This document shows positions 29,841 through 39,328 of a stretch of DNA of 64,000 bases, in pieces. The position numbers were made by a program, and so were the translations under genes. The notes beneath the pieces were generated by a model. The model did not search any database. It was not told the origin of the DNA and saw nothing but the letters and a program-made list of their open reading frames with translations. The DNA is taken from contig NZ_JOCT01000007.1 of the NCBI RefSeq assembly GCF_000717875.1, positions 1 to 64,000 of the forward strand. Reading direction: 5' to 3'. Each line of letters begins with the position of its first letter. The stretch's first letter is position 1. The stretch is from Streptomyces sp. NRRL S-455. GTDB lineage: Bacteria > Actinomycetota > Actinomycetes > Streptomycetales > Streptomycetaceae.

Positions 29841-30812
29841 TCAGGTGTACTTCTGGAGGATCTGCTCGGCCAGCTGCCGAATGCGCTCGCGCGCTTCCTC
29901 GGGGGCGGTCACAGTGAGGCTGTCACCGAACTGCAGGAGCTGACGGACGTCCTCCAGGTTCCGGCCGGTGACCGTGATGCTCACGCGCCCCTCTCCGACG
30001 GTGTCCCGAACGATCAGCTTACGGCCGAGGATGCGCCTCGCCCGGCCGAGGTGCCGCGAGTCGAGTTCGGCGTGGATCGGGAAGGTCCTGGGGTTCTCCC
30101 AGTCCGCCGTCAGCTCTGCCGCGACGCTGTCCAGGGTCGCGTCCGGACGCAGCCGGCGAGCCGCCCGCATCGGCTCCCAGTCGACAAGCCTCTCGAGCGC
30201 GTGGAGCCGGGGACGGCCCGCGGAGTCCGCCACCAGATACCACCTCCCGGCCTTGGCCAGCAGACCGTACGGGTCGACGACCCGCCACGTGGCCTCGGTC
30301 TCCTCGGACCGGCGGTAGGAGATGCGCAACCGCACACCGCGCCGCAGGTCACCGACGAGCGCTGCCGGGGGCATGCCCTCGGAGTCCGGGGAGAACCACG
30401 GTCTGTTGTCGGTGGTGACGACCGCGCTCAGCGGTAGCCCACCGGTGCGCGACGCTCCCGGCCGGGGGCGCACCTTCTGGTGCGCGCGCCGGGCGTCGGC
30501 GGCGGCTCCGAGTTGCTCGCGTTGCTCGTCGTCGAGGCCGTAGAGGACGAGGTGGTCCCGTTCCTCCGGTGTGAGCCGTGACGTGTCGAGCAGACCACCG
30601 GGCAGCAGAGTCACCCCGCCCCAGCGGCCGCGCCGGACCAGCAACGGGAAACCCGCCTCCTGCAGCCACCGCAGATCGCGCAGGACGGTACGGACCGACA
30701 CGCCGACCTGAGCCGCCAGGTCGGCGGTCGTCGTGGTCCCCCTGGCCTGCAGCGCCAGCAGCAAGGTGAAGAAGCGATCCGGAGTCACGGGATCGAGAAT
30801 CCCAGAAAACAT
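29841..30812 (-). CDS. WYL-domain transcriptional regulator
   Basis: The roughly 323-residue protein has an N-terminal winged helix (PDRFFTLLLALQARGTTTTADLAAQVGVSVRTVLRDL) and a WYL domain (WRVVDPYGLLAKAGRWYLVADSAGR), followed by the WCX C-terminal extension. Such regulators respond to small ligands or nucleic acids. Start choice is uncertain: ATG 30812, ATG 30827 and GTG 30788 are all possible, and a palindrome (30810-30828) covers the first two. It is divergent from the VOC-protein gene, its likely target. Confidence 0.85.
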   Translation of the reverse strand: MFSGILDPVTPDRFFTLLLALQARGTTTTADLAAQVGVSVRTVLRDLRWLQEAGFPLLVRRGRWGGVTLLPGGLLDTSRLTPEERDHLVLYGLDDEQREQLGAAADARRAHQKVRPRPGASRTGGLPLSAVVTTDNRPWFSPDSEGMPPAALVGDLRRGVRLRISYRRSEETEATWRVVDPYGLLAKAGRWYLVADSAGRPRLHALERLVDWEPMRAARRLRPDATLDSVAAELTADWENPRTFPIHAELDSRHLGRARRILGRKLIVRDTVGEGRVSITVTGRNLEDVRQLLQFGDSLTVTAPEEARERIRQLAEQILQKYT

Positions 30813-30828
30813 GACGGGATCCGTCATG
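30810..30828. promoter_or_regulatory. Palindrome between WYL regulator and VOC gene
   Basis: CATGACG and CGTCATG arms flank 5 bases. It covers the two upstream ATG candidates of the WYL gene and lies 51 bp before the VOC start, so it may be an autoregulatory operator. Confidence 0.55.
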
Positions 30829-30878
30829 AATGACCGGCACGCTCCATTCGCAAGCAAGACCGACCGAAGGAGCGAGAC

Positions 30879-31244
30879 ATGCCGAGCCCGATCGTGTTCA
30901 TCGTCTACGTCAACGACGCCCCCGAAGCCGCCCGTTTCTACGCGGACCTTCTCGAGATCAAGCCCGGTTTCGAGACTCCCCGGTACATCACCTTCGACCT
31001 CGGTGGCGGTGCGGAACTCGCGCTGTGGAGCGGGCAGGCCGAAGGTCTGACTCCCGAGGTGCGGCGGACCAGTGAGGTCTGTCTCGTGCTGACGGGCGGA
31101 CCGGACGTGATCGACCGCCGGTTCGAGCAGTGGGTCGCGAAAGGCGTGCGCGTGGTCAGCGAGCCCCACGACGAGGCGTTCGGGCGCACGTTCGTCGTGA
31201 CGGATCCGGACGGCAACCTGATCCGAGTCGCTCCCGTCGACTGA
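30879..31244 (+). CDS. VOC/glyoxalase-superfamily protein
   Basis: This 121-residue protein has one vicinal-oxygen-chelate domain of two beta-alpha-beta-beta-beta units: [24 protein letters not shown], then [21 protein letters not shown] at the end. Members are metal-dependent isomerases or dioxygenases, or drug-binding proteins of the bleomycin-resistance type. AAGGAG precedes the ATG. The divergent WYL regulator probably controls it. A T-tailed terminator follows. Confidence 0.88.
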   Translation: MPSPIVFIVYVNDAPEAARFYADLLEIKPGFETPRYITFDLGGGAELALWSGQAEGLTPEVRRTSEVCLVLTGGPDVIDRRFEQWVAKGVRVVSEPHDEAFGRTFVVTDPDGNLIRVAPVD

Positions 31245-31266
31245 CGACCGGCTGCCGACGACCGCG

Positions 31267-31322
31267 GCGATACCGCGGGGCGGCGGGCCGCAGCCGTCCC
31301 GTGGTATCGCTCCTCCTTTTTT
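31267..31322 (+). terminator. Rho-independent terminator after VOC gene
   Basis: GCGATACC and GGTATCGC arms enclose a GC-rich inner region, followed by CTCCTTTTTTC. A T-run of six is unusual in this genome and makes this the clearest intrinsic terminator in the window. Confidence 0.85.
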
Positions 31323-31326
31323 CATG

Positions 31327-31338
31327 CAAGCACGCTTG
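31327..31338. promoter_or_regulatory. Candidate TetR operator for catabolic operon
   Basis: CAAGCACGCTTG (arms CAAGC/GCTTG around 2 bases) lies 78 bp before the first gene of the acyl-CoA operon. It resembles CAAG-CTTG sites used by TetR proteins of acyl-CoA metabolism such as KstR2. The TetR gene at the end of the operon (39329) is the obvious candidate to bind it. Confidence 0.55.
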
Positions 31339-31416
31339 ATTGTTTCTTGCGTCGCTGCCATGCTCCTCAGCACGCCGCACCGCCCCGCACACCGCCGTGC
31401 CCCGAGGGGAGCGCCC

Positions 31417-32211
31417 GTGTCCGATCCGACATCCGTGATCGACGACCTGCACGAGGAGAGCGAGGAACTCGACCGACTCGTGGCCGGGGCGGCTTCGGAG
31501 CGCTGGGCGCTCGCGACGCCCGCGCCCGGCTGGACCGTGGCCCACCAGATCGCCCACCTCGCCTGGACGGACCGCTCGGCCCTGCTCGCCGTCACGGACG
31601 CCCACGGCTTCCGCGCCCTGGTCGAGAGGGCACTCGCGGCGCCGGGCTCCTTCGTCGACGAGGGCGCCGAGGAGGCCGCCGGTCTCCCGCCCGCGGAGTT
31701 GCTCGCGCGGTGGCGTGCCGGGCGGGCGGCGCTGGAGGAGGCGCTGCGGGCCGCCCCGCCCGGGGCGCGGTTCCCTTGGTACGGCCCGCACATGTCGGCC
31801 GCCTCCATGGCGACGGCCCGTCTCATGGAGACCTGGGCCCATGGGCAGGACGTGGCCGACGCGCTGGGTGTGGTGCGCCTACCTACCGACCGGCTGCGCC
31901 ATGTGGCCTGGCTCGGGGTGCGGACCCGGGACTTCGCCTACGGTGTGCACGGGCTGACCCCGCCCGCCGATCCCTTCCGGGTCGAACTCGTGGCGCCCTC
32001 CGGTGACTTGTGGACGTACGGGCCGCGGGACGCCCCGCAGCGCGTCACCGGACCCGCCCTCGACTTCTGCCGCCTCGTCACCCAGCGCGCCCACCGCGAC
32101 GACCTCGCCCTGCGCGCCGACGGCCCCGACGCCGACCGCTGGCTGGACATCGCCCAGGCCTTCGCCGGTCCGCCGGGCGGCGGCCGTGCCCCGAAGGGAG
32201 AAGCCGGGTGA
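31417..32211 (+). CDS. TIGR03084-family DinB-like metal-binding protein
   Basis: The 264-residue protein belongs to the DinB/maleylpyruvate-isomerase-like superfamily. Histidines that could bind metal are visible in [13 protein letters not shown] and [15 protein letters not shown]. Family members with the TIGR03084 pattern are actinobacterial and often sit next to acyl-CoA carboxylase genes. GAGGGGA precedes the GTG at 31417. It is the first gene of the catabolic operon, and the next gene's start overlaps its stop. A thiol-dependent isomerase or transferase role is possible but unproven. Confidence 0.82.
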   Translation: MSDPTSVIDDLHEESEELDRLVAGAASERWALATPAPGWTVAHQIAHLAWTDRSALLAVTDAHGFRALVERALAAPGSFVDEGAEEAAGLPPAELLARWRAGRAALEEALRAAPPGARFPWYGPHMSAASMATARLMETWAHGQDVADALGVVRLPTDRLRHVAWLGVRTRDFAYGVHGLTPPADPFRVELVAPSGDLWTYGPRDAPQRVTGPALDFCRLVTQRAHRDDLALRADGPDADRWLDIAQAFAGPPGGGRAPKGEAG

Positions 32212-33875
32212 CCCTCCGCATCGGCAACGCCTCCGGCTTCTACGGCGACCGCTTCGACGCCATGCGCGAGATGCTCACCGGCGGTGACCTGGACGTCCTC
32301 ACCGGCGACTACCTCGCCGAGCTGACGATGCTGATCCTCGGCCGGGACCGGCTGAAGGACCCCGGCGCCGGATACGCCCGCACCTTCCTGCGGCAGCTTG
32401 AGGAGTGCCTGGGGCTCGCCCACGAGCGGGGCGTGAAGATCGTCAGCAACGCGGGCGGGCTCAACCCGGCCGGGCTCGCCGACGCCGTCCGGGCTTTGGC
32501 GGAGCGGCTGGGCATCCCCGTGCGGGTGGCCCATGTCGAGGGCGACGACCTCACCGCCGCGTACCCCCACAGCCTCGCCGCCCACGCCTACCTCGGCGGC
32601 TTCGGCATCGCGGCCGGTCTGCGGGCGGGCGCCGACGTCGTCGTCACCGGGCGGGTGACGGACGCGGCACTCGTCACCGGGCCCGCCGCCGCCCACTTCG
32701 GCTGGGGCCAGGGGAACTTCGACCGGCTCGCGGGCGCCGTCGTCGCCGGGCACGTGCTGGAGTGCGGGACGCAGGCCACCGGCGGCAACTACGCGTTCTT
32801 CCGGGACGGGGACGTCCGGCGGCCCGGCTTCCCGCTCGCCGAGCTCCACGACGACGGCAGCTGCGTCATCACCAAGCACCCCGGCACCGGCGGCTTCGTC
32901 GACGTCGGCACGGTCACCGCCCAGTTGCTGTACGAGACGGCCGGCGCCCGGTACGCGGGACCGGACGTCACGGCCCGGCTGGACACCGTACGGCTTGCCC
33001 AGGACGGCCCCGACCGGGTGCGCATCGAGGCCGTGCGCGGAGAGGCGCCGCCGCCCACCCTCAAGGTCGGGCTCAACAGGCTCGGCGGCTTCCGCAACGA
33101 GGTCGTGTTCGTGCTCACCGGCCTCGACATCGAGGCCAAGGCCGCCCTGGTGCGGGAGCAGATGGAACCCGGCCTCGGCAAGGTCGCCGACGCGCGCTGG
33201 GAACTGGTCCGCACCGACCGGCCCGACGCCACGAGCGAGGAGACGGCGAGCGCGCTGCTCCGGCTCGTCGTACGGGACCCGGACCAGGGGGCCGTCGGAC
33301 GTGCGCTGACCGGGGCGGCCGTGGAGCTGGCGCTCGCCAGTTACCCCGGCTTCCATGTGCTGGCGCCACCGGGAAAGGGCTCGCCCTATGGGGTGTTCCA
33401 GGATGTGTACATCCCCCATGGCGCCGTCGACCATGTAGCCGTCCTCCACGACGGACAGCGGGTGACCGTACCGCCCGCCCAGGACACCCGCGTACTCGAC
33501 GCCGTACCCGAGCCGCCCCTGCCGGAGCCGATTCCCCCCGGACCCACCCGGCACGCCCCCCTCGGTCTCGTCGCGGGCGCCCGCAGTGGTGACAAGGGCG
33601 GCAACGCCAACGTCGGTGTGTGGGCTCGCACGGACGACGCCTGGCGGTGGCTCGCCCATGAGCTGACGGCCGACAGGTTCCGGCAGTTGATACCCGAGAG
33701 CCGTGAACTGCCGGTCGCCCGGCACCTCCTGCCCGACCTCCGCGCCCTCAACTTCGTCGTCGAAGGGATCCTCGGCGCCGGCGTCGCCGCGCGACACCGC
33801 TTCGATCCGCAGGCCAAGGCCCTCGGCGAATGGCTGCGCTCCCGCCGCCTGGACATACCGGAGGTTCTCCTGTGA
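32208..33875 (+). CDS. AtuA-like protein (DUF1446)
   Basis: This 555-residue protein belongs to the AtuA family, first named for acyclic terpene utilisation in Pseudomonas. It has the N-terminal domain ([63 protein letters not shown]) and a C-terminal domain with [17 protein letters not shown]. The biochemical role of AtuA is still unclear. The start is GTG in a GTGA overlap with the gene before, and the carboxylase beta gene starts in another GTGA at its end, so all three are translationally coupled. Confidence 0.9.
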   Translation: MTLRIGNASGFYGDRFDAMREMLTGGDLDVLTGDYLAELTMLILGRDRLKDPGAGYARTFLRQLEECLGLAHERGVKIVSNAGGLNPAGLADAVRALAERLGIPVRVAHVEGDDLTAAYPHSLAAHAYLGGFGIAAGLRAGADVVVTGRVTDAALVTGPAAAHFGWGQGNFDRLAGAVVAGHVLECGTQATGGNYAFFRDGDVRRPGFPLAELHDDGSCVITKHPGTGGFVDVGTVTAQLLYETAGARYAGPDVTARLDTVRLAQDGPDRVRIEAVRGEAPPPTLKVGLNRLGGFRNEVVFVLTGLDIEAKAALVREQMEPGLGKVADARWELVRTDRPDATSEETASALLRLVVRDPDQGAVGRALTGAAVELALASYPGFHVLAPPGKGSPYGVFQDVYIPHGAVDHVAVLHDGQRVTVPPAQDTRVLDAVPEPPLPEPIPPGPTRHAPLGLVAGARSGDKGGNANVGVWARTDDAWRWLAHELTADRFRQLIPESRELPVARHLLPDLRALNFVVEGILGAGVAARHRFDPQAKALGEWLRSRRLDIPEVLL

Positions 33876-35470
33876 CCGTCCTGACCTCCGCGCTCGACCC
33901 GAACACCCCCGAGTACCGGGCCAACCGCGAGGCGATGCTCGCCAAGCTCACCGAACTCGACGCCGAGCACGCCAAGGCCCTCGCGGGCGGCGGCGAGAAG
34001 TACGTCGAACGGCACCGCGGGCGCGGCAAGCTCCTCGCCCGCGAGCGCATCGAGCTGCTCCTCGACCCCGACACGCCCTTCCTGGAACTGTCCCCGTTGG
34101 CCGCCTGGGGCAGTGACCACACCGTCGGCGCCTCCCTCGTCACCGGCATCGGGGTCGTCGAGGGCGTGGAGTGCCTGATCACGGCCAACGACCCGACCGT
34201 GCGCGGCGGAGCGAGCAACCCCTGGTCGCTGAAGAAGGCCCTGCGCGCCAACGACATCGCCCTCGCCAGCCGGCTGCCCTGCATCAGCCTGGTGGAGTCC
34301 GGCGGCGCCGACCTGCCGTCCCAGAAGGAGATCTTCATCCCCGGGGGCGCCATCTTCCGGGACCTGACCCGGTTGTCCGCCGCCGGTATCCCCACCGTCG
34401 CCGTCGTCTTCGGGAACTCCACCGCGGGAGGCGCCTACATCCCCGGCATGTCCGACCACGTGATCATGGTCAAGGAGCGCGCCAAGGTGTTCCTCGGCGG
34501 TCCGCCGCTGGTGAAGATGGCCACGGGGGAGGAGAGCGACGACGAGTCCCTGGGCGGCGCCGAGATGCACGCACGGGTGTCCGGCCTCGCCGACCACTTC
34601 GCCGTCGACGAGCACGACGCCCTCCGGCAGGCCCGGCGCGTGGTCGCCCGCCTCAACCACCGCAAGGCCTACGACGATCCCGGCCCGGCCGAACCACCCA
34701 AGTACTCGGCCGACGAACTCCTGGGCATCGTCCCCGGCGACCTCAAGAGCCCCTTCGACCCGCGCGAGGTCATCGCCCGCGTCGTCGACGCCTCCGACTT
34801 CGACGAGTTCAAGCCGCTCTACGGGACCAGCCTCACCACCGGCTGGGCGACCCTGCACGGCTACCCCGTGGGTGTACTGGCCAACGCCCAAGGGGTCCTC
34901 TTCAGCGAGGAGTCCCAGAAGGCCGCCCAGTTCATCCAGCTCGCCAACCAGCGCGACATCCCGCTGCTGTTCCTGCACAACACCACCGGATACATGGTCG
35001 GCCGGGAGTACGAGCAGGGCGGCATCATCAAGCACGGCGCGATGATGATCAACGCCGTCAGCAACTCGAAGGTCCCCCACCTGTCCGTCCTGATGGGCGC
35101 CTCCTACGGCGCCGGCCACTACGGCATGTGCGGACGCGCCTACGACCCCCGCTTCCTCTTCGCCTGGCCCAGCGCCAAGTCGGCCGTCATGGGCCCGCAG
35201 CAGCTCGCCGGTGTGCTGTCGATCGTCGCCCGCCAGTCGGCCGCCGCGAAGGGCCGGCCGTACGACGAGGAGGCGGACGCCGCCCTGCGCGCCATGGTGG
35301 AGCAGCAGATCGAGTCCGAGTCGCTGCCGATGTTCCTCTCGGGGCGGCTGTACGACGACGGCGTCATCGACCCGCGCGACACCCGCACCGTCCTCGGCCT
35401 GTGCCTGTCCGCCATCCACACCGCCCCCTACCAGGGCGCCCGTGGCGGCTTCGGCGTCTTCCGGATGTGA
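33872..35470 (+). CDS. Acyl-CoA carboxylase carboxyltransferase (beta) subunit
   Basis: The 532-residue protein is the carboxyltransferase of a biotin-dependent acyl-CoA carboxylase, closest in pattern to methylcrotonyl/geranyl-CoA carboxylase beta. Two crotonase-type halves carry the oxyanion regions (SGGADLPSQKE with FGNSTAGGAYIPGMSD, and LFLHNTTGYMVGREYEQGG with MGASYGAGHYGMCGRAY). GGAGG lies 8 bases upstream of the GTG. It would pair with the alpha subunit encoded 14 bp downstream. The HNTTGYMVG region resembles branched-chain-acyl enzymes more than propionyl-CoA carboxylase. Confidence 0.92.
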   Translation: MTVLTSALDPNTPEYRANREAMLAKLTELDAEHAKALAGGGEKYVERHRGRGKLLARERIELLLDPDTPFLELSPLAAWGSDHTVGASLVTGIGVVEGVECLITANDPTVRGGASNPWSLKKALRANDIALASRLPCISLVESGGADLPSQKEIFIPGGAIFRDLTRLSAAGIPTVAVVFGNSTAGGAYIPGMSDHVIMVKERAKVFLGGPPLVKMATGEESDDESLGGAEMHARVSGLADHFAVDEHDALRQARRVVARLNHRKAYDDPGPAEPPKYSADELLGIVPGDLKSPFDPREVIARVVDASDFDEFKPLYGTSLTTGWATLHGYPVGVLANAQGVLFSEESQKAAQFIQLANQRDIPLLFLHNTTGYMVGREYEQGGIIKHGAMMINAVSNSKVPHLSVLMGASYGAGHYGMCGRAYDPRFLFAWPSAKSAVMGPQQLAGVLSIVARQSAAAKGRPYDEEADAALRAMVEQQIESESLPMFLSGRLYDDGVIDPRDTRTVLGLCLSAIHTAPYQGARGGFGVFRM

Positions 35471-35484
35471 GGCAAGGGAACCAG

Positions 35485-37338
35485 ATGATTTCCACACTGC
35501 TGGTCGCCAACCGGGGCGAGATCGCGTGCCGAGTCTTCCGCACCTGCCGCGAGCTGGGCATCGGCACGGTCGCCGTGCACTCGGACGCCGACGCGGGCGC
35601 CCTCCACACGCGCCTGGCCGACGCGAGCGTACGACTGCCGGGGACCGCGCCCGCCGACACCTACCTGCGCGGCGACCTGATCGTGAAGGCCGCCCTCGCG
35701 GCCGGCGCGGACGCCGTGCACCCCGGCTACGGCTTCCTCTCCGAGAACGCCGGCTTCGCCCGCGCCGTCCAGGACGCGGGCCTCGTCTGGATCGGCCCGC
35801 CCCCGGACGCCATCGAGGCCATGGCCTCCAAGACCCGCGCCAAACGACTGATGGGCATCCAGCCCCTCACCGAGGTCACCGAGATCACCGAGGCCGACCT
35901 GCCGGTCCTGGTGAAGGCGGCCGCGGGCGGCGGCGGACGCGGCATGCGCGTCGTACGGCACCTGGCGGACCTGGACGGCCAACTGGCCGCCGCACGCGCC
36001 GAAGCGGCGAGCGCCTTCGGCGACGGCGAGGTCTTCGTCGAGCCGTACGTGGAGAACGGCCGCCACGTCGAGGTCCAGATCCTCGCCGACACCCACGGCA
36101 CCGTCTGGCCCCTCGGCACCCGCGACTGCTCCCTCCAGCGCCGCCACCAGAAGGTGATCGAGGAGGCCCCCGCCCCCGGACTCGCCGGCGGGCTCGAGCG
36201 GGAACTGCACGCCCTCGCCGTACGGGCCGCCCGAGCCGTCGACTACGTGGGCGCCGGCACGGTCGAGTTCCTCGTCGCCGACGGCAAGGCCCACTTCCTG
36301 GAGATGAACACCCGCCTCCAGGTCGAACACCCCGTGACAGAAGCCGTGTTCGGACTCGACCTGGTGGCGGAACAGATCCGCGTCGCCGAAGGCCACGCCC
36401 TCGACGCCGACCCGCCACACGCGCGTGGCCACGCGATCGAGGCCCGCCTGTACGCCGAGGACCCCGCCCGCGACTGGTCCCCGCAGACCGGCCGCCTGCA
36501 CCGCCTGACCGTGCCGGACGGCGTCCGTCTGGACACCGGCTACACCGACGGCGATGAGATCGGCGTCCACTACGACGCGATGCTCGCCAAGGTCGTGTCG
36601 TACGCTCCCACCCGCACGGAGGCCCTCCGCAGGCTCGCCTCCGCCCTGGAGCGGGCCGCCATCCACGGCCCCGTCACCAACCGCGACCTCCTGGTCCGCT
36701 CCCTGCGCCACCCGGAGTTCACCGCGGCCCGCATGGACACCGGCTTCTACGACCGCCACCTGCCGGACCTGACCGAGCCGTCCCCCGACCCGCACGCCAC
36801 CCTGGCCGCCGCCCTCGCCCAGGCCGTCGGACGCTCCCGCTTCGGCGGCTGGCGCAACGTCCCCTCGCAGCCGCAGACCAAGCGCTACCTGATGGCCGGC
36901 GAGGAGCACGAGGCCCGCTACCGGCACACGAGGCAGGGCCTGGAGGCGGACGGCGTGCGGGTGGTGCACGCCGAGGCCGATCTGGTGATCCTCGAAGTGG
37001 ACGGCGTGCGGCGCCGGTTCGAGGTCTCCCGTCACGGCGACCAGGTGTACGTCAACACCACCGCCCTGACGGCCCTGCCCCGCTTCCCCGACCCGACCAC
37101 CCAGCACGCCCCCGGCTCCCTCCTGGCCCCCATGCCCGGCACGGTCGTCCGAGTCGCCGACGGACTGACCGCGGGAACGCCCGTGAAGGCCGGAGACCCC
37201 CTCCTCTGGCTGGAGGCGATGAAGATGCAGCACAAGATCACGGCCCCGGTGACAGGAACGCTGAGCGAGCTGCGCGCGGTACCAGGCCAACAGGTGGAGC
37301 CGGGCTCACTACTGGCTGTGGTGACGGAGACCTCTTAG
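35485..37338 (+). CDS. Acyl-CoA carboxylase biotin carboxylase/BCCP (alpha) subunit
   Basis: This 617-residue protein has the biotin carboxylase ATP-grasp domains (VANRGEIACRVFRTCRELG, HPGYGFLSENAGFARA, KAAAGGGGRGMRVV, EMNTRLQVEHPVTEAVFGLDL), the biotin-subunit linker, and a C-terminal biotinyl domain with EAMKMQHK as the lysine attachment site. The stretch between SKTRAKRLM and DLPVLVK is short compared with common biotin carboxylases, apparently lacking the usual GVPVxPG segment. It works with the beta subunit just upstream to carboxylate a branched or unsaturated acyl-CoA. Confidence 0.93.
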   Translation: MISTLLVANRGEIACRVFRTCRELGIGTVAVHSDADAGALHTRLADASVRLPGTAPADTYLRGDLIVKAALAAGADAVHPGYGFLSENAGFARAVQDAGLVWIGPPPDAIEAMASKTRAKRLMGIQPLTEVTEITEADLPVLVKAAAGGGGRGMRVVRHLADLDGQLAAARAEAASAFGDGEVFVEPYVENGRHVEVQILADTHGTVWPLGTRDCSLQRRHQKVIEEAPAPGLAGGLERELHALAVRAARAVDYVGAGTVEFLVADGKAHFLEMNTRLQVEHPVTEAVFGLDLVAEQIRVAEGHALDADPPHARGHAIEARLYAEDPARDWSPQTGRLHRLTVPDGVRLDTGYTDGDEIGVHYDAMLAKVVSYAPTRTEALRRLASALERAAIHGPVTNRDLLVRSLRHPEFTAARMDTGFYDRHLPDLTEPSPDPHATLAAALAQAVGRSRFGGWRNVPSQPQTKRYLMAGEEHEARYRHTRQGLEADGVRVVHAEADLVILEVDGVRRRFEVSRHGDQVYVNTTALTALPRFPDPTTQHAPGSLLAPMPGTVVRVADGLTAGTPVKAGDPLLWLEAMKMQHKITAPVTGTLSELRAVPGQQVEPGSLLAVVTETS

Positions 37339-37407
37339 GGGCGCGGGGCTCCATCAATATGCGCCTACCGCCGCGCGGGCGCGACCAGCCACGACGAGCC
37401 CGCATCC
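37336..37407. repeat. Dispersed intergenic repeat, copy B
   Basis: GGGGCGCGGGGCT and GCGCGACCAGCCACGACGAG are parts of the dispersed element also seen at 5632, 50203 and 57822. It occupies most of the 81-bp gap inside the operon between the carboxylase alpha and acyl-CoA dehydrogenase genes. Confidence 0.5.
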
Positions 37408-37419
37408 GAAAGGACCCCG

Positions 37420-38547
37420 ATGGACACCGAAGACCACAAGGCACTGCGAGCAGCCGTCGCCGCGTTCGGCAAACGCCACGGCCCAGGCGTCGACACCGCA
37501 CAACTCTGGTCCGACGCAGGCAAACTCGGCTACCTCGGCGTCAACCTCCCCGAGGAACACGGGGGCGGCGGCGGAGGCATCTCCGAACTCTCCACAGTCC
37601 TGGAAGAACTCGGCGCCGCCGGCTGCCCCCTCCTCATGCTGGTGGTCTCACCAGCGATCTGCGGCACAGTGATAGCCCGCTTCGGAACCGACGCCCAGAA
37701 ACAAACGTGGCTCCCCGCCCTGGCCGACGGCACCCGCCTCATGGCCTTCGGCATCACCGAACCGGACGCCGGCTCCAACAGCCACCGCATCACCACCACC
37801 GCCCGCCGCGACCAGGACACCGGAGACTGGATCCTCAACGGCCGCAAGGTCTTCATCTCCGGCGTCGACATCGCCGACGCGACCCTCATCGTCGGCCGCA
37901 CGGAGGACGCCCGCACCGGCCGCCTCAAGCCCTGCCTGTTCATCGTCCCGCGCGACACCCCCGGCTTCACCCGCCACCCCATCGACATGGAACTGGGCGC
38001 CGCGGAGAAGCAGTTCGAGCTGACCCTCGACGACGTACGGCTGCCCGCCGACGCCCTCGTCGGCGACGAGGACGCGGGACTCCTCCAGCTCTTCGCCGGT
38101 CTCAACCCCGAGCGCATCATGACGGCCGCCTTCGCGATCGGCATGGGCCGCCACGCCCTCGCGAAAGCCGTCGAGTACGCCCGCGACCGCACCGTCTGGA
38201 ACACCCCCATCGGCGCCCACCAGGCCATCGCCCACCCCCTCGCCCAGGCGCACATCGACCTCGAACTCGCCCGCCTGATGATGCAGAGGGCGGCGAACCT
38301 CTACGACGCGGGCGACGACATGGGCGCCGGAGAGGCCGCCAACATGGCGAAGTACGCGGCCGGGGAGGCCTGCGTGAAGGCGGTCGACCAGGCCGTGCAC
38401 ACCCTCGGCGGCAACGGCCTCACCCGCGAGTACGGCCTCGCCCGGCTGATAACGGCCGCGCGGGTGGCCCGTATCGCCCCGGTGAGCCGGGAAATGATCC
38501 TCAACTACGTCTCCCACCAGACCCTGGGCCTGCCCAAGTCGTACTGA
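37420..38547 (+). CDS. Acyl-CoA dehydrogenase
   Basis: The 375-residue flavoenzyme has the family sequence blocks: an N-terminal helical domain, FGITEPDAGSNSHRITTTA and WILNGRKVFISG in the middle beta domain, and a C-terminal helical domain with FAIGMGRHALAKAVEYARDR and the tail VHTLGGNGLTREYGLARLITAARV. It desaturates acyl-CoA at the alpha-beta position and passes electrons to ETF. In this operon the likely step precedes the carboxylase (as isovaleryl- or citronellyl-CoA dehydrogenase does), but the substrate is not readable from sequence. Confidence 0.92.
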   Translation: MDTEDHKALRAAVAAFGKRHGPGVDTAQLWSDAGKLGYLGVNLPEEHGGGGGGISELSTVLEELGAAGCPLLMLVVSPAICGTVIARFGTDAQKQTWLPALADGTRLMAFGITEPDAGSNSHRITTTARRDQDTGDWILNGRKVFISGVDIADATLIVGRTEDARTGRLKPCLFIVPRDTPGFTRHPIDMELGAAEKQFELTLDDVRLPADALVGDEDAGLLQLFAGLNPERIMTAAFAIGMGRHALAKAVEYARDRTVWNTPIGAHQAIAHPLAQAHIDLELARLMMQRAANLYDAGDDMGAGEAANMAKYAAGEACVKAVDQAVHTLGGNGLTREYGLARLITAARVARIAPVSREMILNYVSHQTLGLPKSY

Positions 38548-38586
38548 GCACCGAGACGGCCTGCGCGCTCGAGGAGGAACCACACG

Positions 38587-39324
38587 ATGCACGCCTTGGT
38601 GAGCACGGCACGCACGCGTGCCGTCGAAACCCTCACCCTCGACTCGCCCCACAACCGCAACGCCCTCTCCGCGGCCCTGGTCGGCGAACTGGCCGACGCG
38701 CTCGCCGACGCCGGCAAGGACACCGGCGTCCGCGCGGTCGTCCTCACCCACACCGGCACCACGTTCAGCGCGGGCGCCGACCTCCGCGACCCTCCGTCCC
38801 CCGAGGCCCTGACCGGCCTGTTCCGGCAGATCATCGAACTGCCCAAACCGGTCGTCGCCCGCGTCACCGGCCACGTCCGCGCCGGCGGCCTCGGCCTCCT
38901 CGCCGCCTGCGACATCGCGGCCGCCTCCACCGAAGCCACCTTCGCCTTCACCGAGGTCCGCATCGGCGTGGCCCCCGCGGTCATCTCCCTCCCGCTCCTC
39001 CCGCGCACGGACCCGCGCGCCCTGGCCCGCTACTACCTCACCGGCGAACGCTTCGACGCTGCCGCGGCCACCACGACCGGCCTGCTCACCGCCTACGGCG
39101 ACGACGTGGACGCGACACTGGCCCCCATCCTGGAGGGCCTGCGCGGAGCGGCCCCCGACGCCCTGGCCGAGACGAAACGGCTGCTCACGGCTAGGGTGCT
39201 GGAGGCCTTCGACCGGGACGCGGCGGACCTCACCGCGCTCTCGGCCCGGCTGTTCTCCTCCCCGCAGGCCCGCGAGGGGATGACGGCCTTCCTCGAACGA
39301 CGGGATCCGGCATGGGTGGTGTAA
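38587..39324 (+). CDS. Enoyl-CoA hydratase/isomerase
   Basis: This 245-residue crotonase-fold protein has the CoA-binding SAGADLRDP and the oxyanion segment KPVVARVTGHVRAGGLGLLAACDIAAA, with ATFAFTEVRIGVAPAVISLPLLPR after it. The catalytic Glu of the typical A-E-P-G pattern is not obvious, so hydratase activity is likely but other crotonase reactions are possible. GAGGAA lies upstream of the ATG. It lies 39 bp after the dehydrogenase gene and 4 bp before the TetR gene. Confidence 0.88.
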   Translation: MHALVSTARTRAVETLTLDSPHNRNALSAALVGELADALADAGKDTGVRAVVLTHTGTTFSAGADLRDPPSPEALTGLFRQIIELPKPVVARVTGHVRAGGLGLLAACDIAAASTEATFAFTEVRIGVAPAVISLPLLPRTDPRALARYYLTGERFDAAAATTTGLLTAYGDDVDATLAPILEGLRGAAPDALAETKRLLTARVLEAFDRDAADLTALSARLFSSPQAREGMTAFLERRDPAWVV

Positions 39325-39328
39325 GGAC

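Noticed and set aside
34171..37338. A very long plus-strand open frame running from inside the carboxylase beta gene into the alpha gene
   Set aside because: Its first part is an Arg-rich out-of-frame reading of the beta subunit. The alpha subunit begins at ATG 35485 with the conserved LLVANRGEIACRVF, so no fusion exists.
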